From Candidatus Zixiibacteriota bacterium (lineage in GTDB: Bacteria; Zixibacteria; MSB-5A5; GN15; FEB-12), in contig JACRAV010000413.1 of NCBI GenBank assembly GCA_016213305.1, positions 1 through 16,178 of the forward strand: DNA of 16,178 bases, given 5' to 3'. The position numbers and the translations under genes were made by a program. Below the pieces are notes generated by a model. That model was not told the DNA's origin. It saw nothing but the letters and a program-made list of their open reading frames with translations, and made no database searches. This document shows positions 6,485 to 13,377 of the stretch, in pieces. Position 1 is the first letter of the stretch. Every line of letters begins with the position of its first letter.

Positions 6485-8331
6485 GCGCCCCCGCCGGAAC
6501 CAAGCGCTGGATTCGCCCCCTTCCGGAGCGTCTAATCAATAAAATCGCCGCCGGCGAGGTGATCGAACGCCCGGCCGCGGTGGTCAAGGAACTGGTGGAG
6601 AATGCGCTCGACGCCGATGCCACGCGCATTGAGATCATTGTCGAAAAGTCCGGCTCCAAGCTGATCAAGATTGTCGATAACGGGTGCGGGATTCCGGAGA
6701 GTCAGATAGAAATTGCTTTTTCGCGGCACGCCACCTCGAAGATCAGCGATTTTTCCGATCTGGACCGGATCGGTTCGTACGGTTTTCGCGGCGAGGCGTT
6801 GCCGTCGATCGCCTCGGTCTCGCGCACGCGAATGGTCTCCCGTCCGCCCGATGCCCAATTGGGCACGGAGATCCTGTACGAGGGGGGTGTGCTTCGCTCG
6901 AAACAACCGCTGGCCTCGGCGGTCGGCACGATTATCGAAGTTGAAAATCTGTTCTTCAATACGCCCGCGCGGCGCAAATTCCTCAAGGCGGAGACGACCG
7001 AGTCGAGGCATATCTCGCGACTGGCGACGGCGCTGGCGATTGGGCGATTTGATGTCGGTTTCTCATATTCTCTCAACGGACGCACCATCTTTTCTCTCCC
7101 GCCGGGAGGCACGCTGACCGAGCGGGTCACCGCCCTTCTGGCGCAGGGGAAGGCGTTGATTCCGGTGGCGGGAGAATCGGGGCCGATCAAGGTCGAAGGA
7201 CTGGTGGGTCAGCCGGAACTTGCCCAGGCGGGACGATGGAGCCAGTTCATATTCATCAACGGCCGGTATATCACCTCGACCACGCTTTCTCACGCGCTGG
7301 CCGCCGGGTACGGCGAGATGCTTCCCAAAGGGAATTATCCCCTCGGAGCGATTTTGATCACCGTGAATCCGGAGGAGGTTGATGTCAATGTGCATCCGAC
7401 GAAGACCGAGGTTCGTTTGTCGCGGGAGCGCGATATTCATGATGCGGTCTATCATCTGGTCAAGCAAGCGCTGAGATCGGCTGAAGTTGTGCCGGTGTTC
7501 AGCCCGGCATCCCAGAAAGAGCCACAGACACATTCGGCGCATACCTTAGTCCGGGGTCCGGAACCATCAGGCCACAACATGCGCATACCCGGACTGGGAC
7601 AGATTCGAACAGGAGACTCCACGGCGGCGGTCGAATTCTTCCGCTCGGTATCGGAATCGCCCCGGATGGTGCAGGTGGACACGGCGACTGGAGAAATCAT
7701 TGAACCGAAAACGCCGGCAGTGGGCGTCGCGCCGGCATCGAATGATCTGCCCGCCTCGCTTGATGGTATTCGGGCAGTGGGTCGGTTCGGCGATTTGTAT
7801 CTGATGTTTCAGGCGGGAAGCGATCTGTACATAGTCGATCAGCACACGGCCCATGAGCGGGTTTTGTACGAGGAAATGCTAAGGAGGATCGATCGCGAAG
7901 GAATTGTCTCGCAACACTTGCTCTTGCCGGTTCAAGTGGAGCTGACGCCGGAGTTGATGTCGGTGTTTGAGGAGGCCGAGGCGATTTTGAACAAATCGGG
8001 ATTTATCGTGGGACATTTCGGCGGCCGGACGATCAATATCGAAGGGGTGCCGTCGGTGCTGGCGAAGAAGTCCCCTGAAACGATGACGCGCCGGATACTG
8101 GAAGATATCGGCGGATTGCGCAAGGCGGGGTTTGACGCGAAGAAGGCGATCGCGCAGTCGGTGGCCTGTCGCGCGGCGGTGATGTCGGGTGATCGGCTGG
8201 GCGATCAGGAGGCGGTTGCGCTGGTGACGTCACTGCTCAACTGCGAAAATAAGTTTTCCTGTCCGCACGGGCGTCCCACCTTCATCCGGATCACCAAAAC
8301 CGATCTGGACCGGCAATTCGGCCGTGGCTGA
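6481..8331 (+). CDS. mutL: DNA mismatch repair protein MutL, endonuclease type
   Basis: The 616-residue product is a complete MutL. The N-terminal GHKL ATPase shows KELVENALDADA (Glu37 is the equivalent of the E. coli catalytic Glu29; Asn41 binds magnesium), DNGCGI, GFRGEALPSIASVS and the KTEVRLSRE end of the transducer domain. After a proline-rich linker (about 340-420) the C-terminal domain carries DQHTAHERVLYE from Asp453, matching the metal-binding endonuclease motif DQHA(X)2E(X)4E with Thr in place of Ala, and CPHGRP at 594-599. These motifs mark the MutL type that nicks DNA itself, as used in bacteria without MutH. The GTG start overlaps the mutS stop by 4 nt, with AAGGA 12 nt upstream; the stop overlaps the start of miaA by 8 nt. 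Confidence 0.97.
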   Translation: MSAPAGTKRWIRPLPERLINKIAAGEVIERPAAVVKELVENALDADATRIEIIVEKSGSKLIKIVDNGCGIPESQIEIAFSRHATSKISDFSDLDRIGSYGFRGEALPSIASVSRTRMVSRPPDAQLGTEILYEGGVLRSKQPLASAVGTIIEVENLFFNTPARRKFLKAETTESRHISRLATALAIGRFDVGFSYSLNGRTIFSLPPGGTLTERVTALLAQGKALIPVAGESGPIKVEGLVGQPELAQAGRWSQFIFINGRYITSTTLSHALAAGYGEMLPKGNYPLGAILITVNPEEVDVNVHPTKTEVRLSRERDIHDAVYHLVKQALRSAEVVPVFSPASQKEPQTHSAHTLVRGPEPSGHNMRIPGLGQIRTGDSTAAVEFFRSVSESPRMVQVDTATGEIIEPKTPAVGVAPASNDLPASLDGIRAVGRFGDLYLMFQAGSDLYIVDQHTAHERVLYEEMLRRIDREGIVSQHLLLPVQVELTPELMSVFEEAEAILNKSGFIVGHFGGRTINIEGVPSVLAKKSPETMTRRILEDIGGLRKAGFDAKKAIAQSVACRAAVMSGDRLGDQEAVALVTSLLNCENKFSCPHGRPTFIRITKTDLDRQFGRG

Positions 8332-9232
8332 AACATCGCCGATACCGATCATTTGCGGCCCAACCGGTTCGGGGAAGACGGCCGCCGCGCTGGAACTGGC
8401 GGGGCGATTTCCGTATGAAATTGTGAATGCCGACTCGCGGCAGATAATCAGACATCTGGAAATCGGCACGGCCAAGCCGACCGCCGAAGAGCGAAGTCGC
8501 GCCGTTTTTCATCTGCTCGATCTGATCGAGCCAGGGGAGGCGTATTCGGCGGTCAGGTATGTCACAGACGCCACCCGGGTGATCAAGGATATCATAAAGC
8601 GGGGGAATCGGCCGCTGATTGTCGGCGGCACCGGATTGTATCTGCGGGCGCTGTCGGAAGGGATTGTGCAGATCGAGTCGGATGATATGACCATTCGTGA
8701 GCGTCTGGAAGCGGAGATGACCTCGGTTGGATCGGAACCGCTCTGGGAGCGGCTGAACCAGATCGATCCACTCGAAGCGGCCAAGGTGCATCCCAATAAC
8801 AAAGTGAGAATTATTCGCGCGCTTGAGATCTATCAATTGACCGGAAAGACAAAGTCCGAGTTGATGGCCTCGGGCGGATACCAGTCGAGCGGATTCCAGT
8901 TTACCTACTATTGCCTTCAGCCCGAACGGGGGCTTTTGTACCGGGGGATAGAAGCTCGTGTGGATCAGATGATCGAAAACTGACTGGTCGAGGAGGTTAA
9001 AGGGCTGGTTGAGCGGGGGATGGGGTTGGGGGTTCGCAGGGCTAATGTTATCGGATACAATGAGATACTTGATTATCTGGAGGGGCGTTGGACGTTGCCG
9101 GAGGCAGTATCACTGATAAAACAGAACTCCCGTCGGTATGCCAAACGGCAAATGACGTGGTTTCGGCATCAGCATGATTGCCGGTTTTTTGACGAACCGG
9201 CGGGGCTAATCGTCAGTATAACAAAGAATTAG
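8324..9232 (+). pseudogene. miaA: miaA, tRNA dimethylallyltransferase, interrupted by an in-frame TGA
   Basis: MiaA transfers a dimethylallyl group to A37 of tRNAs that read UNN codons. The frame has all expected parts over 302 positions (usual length about 300-316): P-loop GPTGSGKT (12-19), DSRQ (35 onward) with IGTAKP, GGTGLYLRAL, and in the C-terminal part NVIGYNEI and RRYAKRQMTWFR. At 8981-8983 a TGA interrupts it without any frame shift: MIEN-stop-LVEEV, where MiaA proteins normally read 'M-x-x-x-G-L/F-x-x-E-V'. The TGA sits exactly on the conserved glycine, so one base change (GGA to TGA) explains it. As read, the product is a 219-residue fragment without its C-terminal region; a second open piece begins at ATG 9020. 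Possible causes are a sequencing error, a recent nonsense mutation or readthrough. The GTG start overlaps mutL by 8 nt. Confidence 0.9.
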
Positions 9233-9263
9233 GTCAGGGCGACGGGGTATTTCCCGAAAGAGC

Positions 9264-9292
9264 TTGACTGAAGTTTTGTGTTATATTTCAAT
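9264..9292 (+). promoter_or_regulatory. Candidate promoter of the mltD-sppA unit
   Basis: TTGACT (9264-9269) and TTCAAT (9287-9292) are 17 nt apart, matching consensus at 5/6 and 4/6 positions. It lies in the 152-nt gap between miaA and the lytic transglycosylase gene. A more consensus-like TATATT at 9282-9287 is only 12 nt from the TTGACT and has no other -35. Confidence 0.35.
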
Positions 9293-9384
9293 GAGTTATC
9301 GGTCTGTGGCCGGGTAATGGTCGGCGGCTGGTTAGCCGATACTATTGGAAAACTGGGTAAACCCGAAGAGTGACAGGATTTTGA

Positions 9385-11697
9385 ATGATGCGGACTATTC
9401 GACGATTCGATTTGTATTTGTCCTGGACCACAGCGATCGCATTGGCTGGACTTATGGCCCTCCAAGGGTGTGGCGGCCGGAACACCTCGGTGCGAAACGG
9501 AGAAGAGGCATCAAAAGTTGCCTCGCCATCTTCCCCAGTGCCCGCCGGGAAACTCTACACCTATCACCCGCCCTCTGATAGTTCGCAGGACTCGACTTCG
9601 ACAGCCGATTCAACCAGTCAGCATCTGCTCAACCTTCCGCCCAAGACCCGACTTCCGATTTCGGAGCGATCCTTTTTATCGCGCTTTGAGCGTAGGGATG
9701 AACTTGCGGCGGGACAGGCCGATTCGTTCGGCACGGAGGCCGCCAATGAGGATTCGGCCGCCGCGGTTGACGACGATGTCTGGCGGCAGTTCGATGTCGC
9801 GCAGGAATATTACCAGATGGGCGTTCTGGCAAATCGCGAGGCGGGGTGGGAAGAGGCGCAGTATTATTTCGAGAAGGCGCTGAAGATTCTGGCCGGGTTG
9901 GATATCGAACAGGATTCGACTGAGACCCCGGAGCAGGTCAAATACAGCACGCTCCTTGAAAACATCGTCGCCGATTACAAGATGACGCTTCGATCGCTGG
10001 GACGGCTGGACGAGGATGTCACGCCGACGGCGTTGGTCGAGCGATTTGCCGATCTGGAAAGCCAGCTCGAGCATGATACGCTGAAGGTCTTCAAGGGGGA
10101 GACCAAGGCGCCGAAGTATGACCTGCCGGTCTCCATGAACGAGCGGGTCCGCAGTTCGATGATTTACTTCCAGACGCAGGCGCGGGACGCGTTCGCGCGG
10201 TATCTGAGCCGGATCCGGAGATACGAGTGGCTGTACAACCAGACGATCGACAAGTACGGCCTGCCACGCGATCTGATCTATCTCTCGTTGGTCGAATCGG
10301 GATTCAATACTAATGCTTATTCCTGGGCGCGGGCCATGGGGCTGTGGCAGTTTATCGCTTCCACCGGACGATTGTACGGTCTTCAGCGCAATTGGTGGGT
10401 GGACGAACGGAAAGACCCGATTAAGGCCACGGACGCCGCCTGCCGCATGCTCCGCGATTTATACCAGCAATTCGGCGACTGGGAACTGGCGATGGCGGCG
10501 TACAACGGGGGACCGGGACGTATCCAGCGGACAACCGCCCGTCAGGGTACACGGGATTTCTGGAAACTTCAGTTGAAGCGACAGACGATGGATTATGTTC
10601 CGCTCATTTATGCCGCGGCGATCATTGCCAAGGACCCGGCCAAGTACGGGTTCGGGGATGTGATCTATGAACCGGCGGTGCAATGGGACACGCTCACCGT
10701 GACCAAGAGTCTGGACCTGCGGGCGGTGGCCGAAGTGGTCGGGTGTTCGCTGGAGGACATCAAGAGCCTTAATCCTGAGCTTCTGCGCAATTCAACTCCG
10801 CCCCGCGTGAAGAATTATCTGCTGAAGGTGCCGAAGGGGAAGTCCGAGGTATTGATGGCATCGCTGGAGTCGATGAGTTCGCCGAAGGAATCCAATCTGG
10901 TGCACCACTCGATCAGACGGGGCGAGACGGTCGGGACGATCGCCAGCAAATACGGCGTGTCGCAGTACGCCATACTCGAAGCCAACAACATGTCGCGCGG
11001 CACCCAGATCATCGCCGGCAAGGAACTGATCGTGCCGGTGCCGCTGGATCGGTATCTGGATGCGCCGCCGGTGGACCGGCGTCAGTATGCCACCAACAAC
11101 GTGTACGAAATCCGTTCGGGCGACAACCTATGGGATATCGCGCGTTCGTTCGGGACAACGGTTGACGCCATCCGGCGGATCAACTATCTGGAGCGCGGGT
11201 CGCGGATTTATGTCGGCCAGAAACTTCGCATTCCGACGGAGTCATCGTCTCGACGTCGAGGGCGGCCGGATCAGCCGTCCATAGGCGCGCCGAAACCGCC
11301 GATCGCGAGCATTGATCGTCCGTCAGGGCGGGTGAAAGGGTCGCCGAGCGCGTCGTCGGATGCCACCCGCGTAACCGGCCAGAAGAGTCCGGAAAAATAC
11401 ACGGTTCGGGCCGGCGACACGATCTGGGATATCGCCCGAATCTATAATACGACCAGTGTCAGTATTCGTCAGTTGAACAAGCTTGGACGGTCGGGTCGGA
11501 TCTATCCGGGACAGGAGCTTTTGATCCAGCGCGGTGACACGACCGGATTCGTGGTCCACTTGGTTCAAGATGGCGAAACGATGGGTAATATCGCGCAGAG
11601 GTACCGCACGACGGTGGCGCGCATTCTCGTCTCCAACGGATTGAGCGACCCGAACAGTATCAAGGTCGGCGACAATCTCAAAATTTATCCGGAGTGA
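9385..11697 (+). CDS. mltD: MltD-type lytic transglycosylase lipoprotein with four LysM domains
   Basis: The 770-residue product is predicted to cleave peptidoglycan glycan strands with 1,6-anhydro ring formation. The N-terminus has a lipoprotein signal with lipobox LQGC (lipidated Cys29), followed by a Ser/Thr-rich linker and a helical region (about 130-260). The SLT domain (about 265-440) carries LSLVESGFN with catalytic Glu304, AMGLWQF (317-323) and AYNGGPGR from about 372. The C-terminus carries LysM repeats at about 506-551, 573-617, 670-715 and 723-769 (for example YEIRSGDNLWDIARSFGTT, YTVRAGDTIWDIARIYNTT), and a less clear LysM-like segment near 440-490. LysM modules bind GlcNAc-containing glycans. 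AGGA lies 6 nt before ATG 9385; ATG 9388 is an equally possible start. The domain order matches MltD, but E. coli MltD has fewer LysMs. Confidence 0.9.
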   Translation: MMRTIRRFDLYLSWTTAIALAGLMALQGCGGRNTSVRNGEEASKVASPSSPVPAGKLYTYHPPSDSSQDSTSTADSTSQHLLNLPPKTRLPISERSFLSRFERRDELAAGQADSFGTEAANEDSAAAVDDDVWRQFDVAQEYYQMGVLANREAGWEEAQYYFEKALKILAGLDIEQDSTETPEQVKYSTLLENIVADYKMTLRSLGRLDEDVTPTALVERFADLESQLEHDTLKVFKGETKAPKYDLPVSMNERVRSSMIYFQTQARDAFARYLSRIRRYEWLYNQTIDKYGLPRDLIYLSLVESGFNTNAYSWARAMGLWQFIASTGRLYGLQRNWWVDERKDPIKATDAACRMLRDLYQQFGDWELAMAAYNGGPGRIQRTTARQGTRDFWKLQLKRQTMDYVPLIYAAAIIAKDPAKYGFGDVIYEPAVQWDTLTVTKSLDLRAVAEVVGCSLEDIKSLNPELLRNSTPPRVKNYLLKVPKGKSEVLMASLESMSSPKESNLVHHSIRRGETVGTIASKYGVSQYAILEANNMSRGTQIIAGKELIVPVPLDRYLDAPPVDRRQYATNNVYEIRSGDNLWDIARSFGTTVDAIRRINYLERGSRIYVGQKLRIPTESSSRRRGRPDQPSIGAPKPPIASIDRPSGRVKGSPSASSDATRVTGQKSPEKYTVRAGDTIWDIARIYNTTSVSIRQLNKLGRSGRIYPGQELLIQRGDTTGFVVHLVQDGETMGNIAQRYRTTVARILVSNGLSDPNSIKVGDNLKIYPE

Positions 11698-11704
11698 TCA
11701 GGTC

Positions 11705-12607
11705 ATGGCAAGAAAACGTGATATCGTAATCGCCGTCATCATCGGCATCGGATTCCTCATGGCCTTCGGGCTGTTTGCCCTTATGATGATAGGCGCATTC
11801 TCCCAGACCGACGGGGTCGAATTTACCGGGCTTTCCGGAGGTAATGTGGGGGTGATCGAAGTTCAGGGGGAAATAAACGAGTTGTCGGGTCGTATCTGGA
11901 TCAAGCAACTGGACAAGTGGGCCAAGGCCGGCTCGATTAAGGCAATTGTTCTTCATGTCAATTCCCCCGGCGGCGGTACGGCGATCTCCCAGGAACTGCA
12001 CGCCGCCGTCAGGCGGGCCAAGGAAAATAAACCGGTGGTGGCTTCGATGGCTTCGGTAGCGGCCTCCGGCGGGTACTACATCGCCTGCGCGGCGGATAAA
12101 ATTGTTGCCAACCCCAGCACGGTGACCGGGTCGATCGGCGTCATTTTTCAATTCCACACCTTCAAGGACCTGATGGGCAAGGTAGGAATCGGGACCGAGA
12201 CGATCAAATCTGGAGAAATGAAGGATGTCGGCTCCTATTCGCGGGGGATGACCGAAAAGGAGGAGTTGATGCTCCGTTCGGTGGTCATGGACACCTATGA
12301 GCAATTTGTTGAGGCGGTGGCCGAGGGGCGGGGGATGGAGAAGAGCCAGGTGTACCCGCTGGCCGACGGGTCGGTCTTTACAGGCCAGCAGGCGTACAAT
12401 CTTGGCTTGGTAGATACCCTGGGTGGTCTGAAGGAGGCGGTCGATCTTGCGGGCAGTATGGCCGGAATTGATGAGCCGGAGGCAGTAACCCCGACCACCA
12501 AGGAAAAAGTTTCCCTGTTTGATTTGATTGGTGGTGTATTTGGGGCGATAAACAACAAGCTGGAGAGGTCGGTTGAAAGCCCCCAGCTGATGTTTTTGTT
12601 CCAATGA
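11705..12607 (+). CDS. sppA: Signal peptide peptidase SppA, short form (S49 family)
   Basis: The 300-residue product is an inner-membrane serine protease that degrades signal peptides left after export. It has one N-terminal membrane helix (about 8-32) and a single S49 domain. The nucleophile is Ser121 in VAASGGYYIACA and the general base is Lys173 in ETIKSGEMKDVGS, spaced 52 residues apart as in the B. subtilis short form (Ser147/Lys199). VNSPGGG (85-91) and the SIGVIF stretch are also conserved. The length equals single-domain SppA (about 300), not the duplicated 67-kDa E. coli type. GGAG is 10 nt before the ATG, and the gene starts 7 nt after the lytic transglycosylase stop, so the two are probably co-transcribed. 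Confidence 0.95.
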   Translation: MARKRDIVIAVIIGIGFLMAFGLFALMMIGAFSQTDGVEFTGLSGGNVGVIEVQGEINELSGRIWIKQLDKWAKAGSIKAIVLHVNSPGGGTAISQELHAAVRRAKENKPVVASMASVAASGGYYIACAADKIVANPSTVTGSIGVIFQFHTFKDLMGKVGIGTETIKSGEMKDVGSYSRGMTEKEELMLRSVVMDTYEQFVEAVAEGRGMEKSQVYPLADGSVFTGQQAYNLGLVDTLGGLKEAVDLAGSMAGIDEPEAVTPTTKEKVSLFDLIGGVFGAINNKLERSVESPQLMFLFQ

Positions 12608-12642
12608 GGCCGGCCTGGTAGGAGGCGGAAGATTTCCTCATA

Positions 12643-12671
12643 TTGACAAAAGTTAAATGTTGCCATAGAAT
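12643..12671 (+). promoter_or_regulatory. Strong sigma70-type promoter before the HU gene
   Basis: A perfect TTGACA (12643-12648) is followed after exactly 17 nt by TAGAAT (12666-12671, 5/6). It is the best promoter in the window. Start of transcription near 12678 gives a leader of about 105 nt before the HU start codon, which suits a highly expressed nucleoid protein. Confidence 0.8.
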
Positions 12672-12705
12672 TGGATATATCCTACACTCCGGCAAAGGTT
12701 TAGAG

Positions 12706-12730
12706 ACTTCCGGGTGAGTTTTGCGGAAGT
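12706..12730 (+). promoter_or_regulatory. Hairpin in the HU leader
   Basis: ACTTCCG (12706-12712) and CGGAAGT (12724-12730) form a perfect 7-bp stem with an 11-nt loop, extendable by a G-T pair. It lies between the promoter and the ribosome binding site. There is no T-tract directly after it, so it is not an attenuator of the usual kind. A role in mRNA stability or autoregulation is speculative. Confidence 0.35.
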
Positions 12731-12783
12731 TGATGAAGTTGAAAAGATGATATGTGATATAGTTTCCAGTCGAGGAGGGACAC

Positions 12784-13068
12784 GTGACTAAGGCTGATTT
12801 GGTCGAGAAAGTGGCCGAGAAGACCGGACTGACACGTACCGACGTGGCGGTTGTCGTTGACAACTTTCTTGAAGTCGTAAAGAAGGCGGTCGAGAACGGG
12901 CACAACATCGAGATCCGCGGCTTCGGCACCTTCAAGATCAAACTGCGCAAAGCCCGCAAGGCGCGCAACCCTCGCACGGGGGACGTGGTGCCGGTTCCGG
13001 ATCGCAAAGTGCCGGTGTTCAAACCGTCGAATGAGTTCAAGAATATGATAACGAAACTTTCAATTTAG
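12784..13068 (+). CDS. HU/IHF-family DNA-binding protein
   Basis: The 94-residue basic product matches the HU/IHF family end to end (usual length 90-100). It starts TKADLVEKVAEKTGLT, has the GFGTFKIK motif at 46-53 and the DNA-binding arm KARNPRTGDVVPVPDRKVPVFKP in residues 59-81, with the intercalating Pro63 in RNP. Such proteins bend and compact DNA as dimers. The GTG start has a perfect AGGAGG 5 nt upstream, implying high translation. A consensus promoter lies 113 nt upstream, and a tiny basic peptide gene follows 23 nt after the stop. Whether it is HU or an IHF subunit cannot be decided from the sequence alone. Confidence 0.95.
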   Translation: MTKADLVEKVAEKTGLTRTDVAVVVDNFLEVVKKAVENGHNIEIRGFGTFKIKLRKARKARNPRTGDVVPVPDRKVPVFKPSNEFKNMITKLSI

Positions 13069-13091
13069 AGTTAACGGAATTCGGAGGATGC

Positions 13092-13187
13092 ATGCCCAGC
13101 GGTAAAAAGCGCAAACGGCAGAAGATTAAAACCCACAAGCGCAAAAAAAGAAGAAGAGCCGACCGGCACAAAAAGAAAGTGCGCTAA
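13092..13187 (+). CDS. 31-residue AURKAIP1/COX24 (bS22/mS38)-like ribosomal peptide
   Basis: ATG 13092 to TAA 13187 encodes 31 residues of which about two thirds are Lys, Arg or His: MPSGKKRKRQ, KIKTHKRKKRRR, ADRHKKKVR. This matches the AURKAIP1/COX24 C-terminal domain family, whose members are the mitoribosomal protein mS38 and the short bS22 of mycobacterial 30S subunits, and which is annotated as very short proteins in Bacteroidota. The 'K-x-H-K-R-K-K-R-x-R...R-H-K-K' core is the family hallmark. GGAGG lies 4 nt before the ATG, and a strong terminator begins 11 nt after the stop, so it is the last gene of the HU transcript. A role at the decoding-centre side of the small subunit is inferred from family members. 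A competing ATG at 13088 is out of frame. Confidence 0.85.
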   Translation: MPSGKKRKRQKIKTHKRKKRRRADRHKKKVR

Positions 13188-13198
13188 GGCAGTATGGA

Positions 13199-13238
13199 AA
13201 GGATGTTTCGCGACACGCGGAACATCCTTCTTAGTTTT
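13199..13238 (+). terminator. Intrinsic terminator of the HU/bS22-like operon
   Basis: A 14-bp stem (AAGGATGTTTCGCG with CGCGGAACATCCTT, one G-T pair) closes on an ACA loop and is followed by TCTTAGTTTT. The stem is long and the T-tract is interrupted but adequate. It ends the transcript that carries the HU and 31-residue peptide genes. Confidence 0.85.
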
Positions 13239-13268
13239 GGTGTGACAAACGCCATCGGTCCCACATTC

Positions 13269-13302
13269 TCCGATTGCCGGGAGGTCACAAGCGACAATCG
13301 GG
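13269..13302. repeat. Inverted repeat upstream of the repeat-protein gene
   Basis: CCGATTG (13270-13276) and CAATCGG (13295-13301) are a perfect 7-bp inverted repeat with an 18-nt spacer, extendable by a T-G pair. It lies in the 139-nt gap before the gene at 13378. It could be an operator or a weak mRNA hairpin; nothing else supports either. Confidence 0.3.
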
Positions 13303-13377
13303 AAAGAGGTTACCCTGGTTTTCGGGAGGCGGCGGCATCGTTGGGGGGCGGGCACACCGCTTGCATAACATCGCTCG

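Noticed and set aside
8981..9020. TGA in miaA as a selenocysteine codon
   Set aside because: MiaA is not a known selenoprotein, the site is a conserved glycine rather than cysteine, and I see no bacterial SECIS-like hairpin directly after the TGA.
9180..9201. Hairpin GCCGGTT/AACCGGC as terminator of the long operon
   Set aside because: It lies inside the last codons of miaA, and no T-tract follows the stem.
3875..12607. Genome-wide reading of TGA as glycine
   Set aside because: TGA is the natural terminal codon of several full-length genes in the window, and no other conserved gene is interrupted by TGA.
13341..13369. TTGGGG-17-CATAAC as promoter of the repeat-protein gene
   Set aside because: Matches to consensus are poor (3/6 and 4/6) and it would give an almost leaderless mRNA; not strong enough to list.
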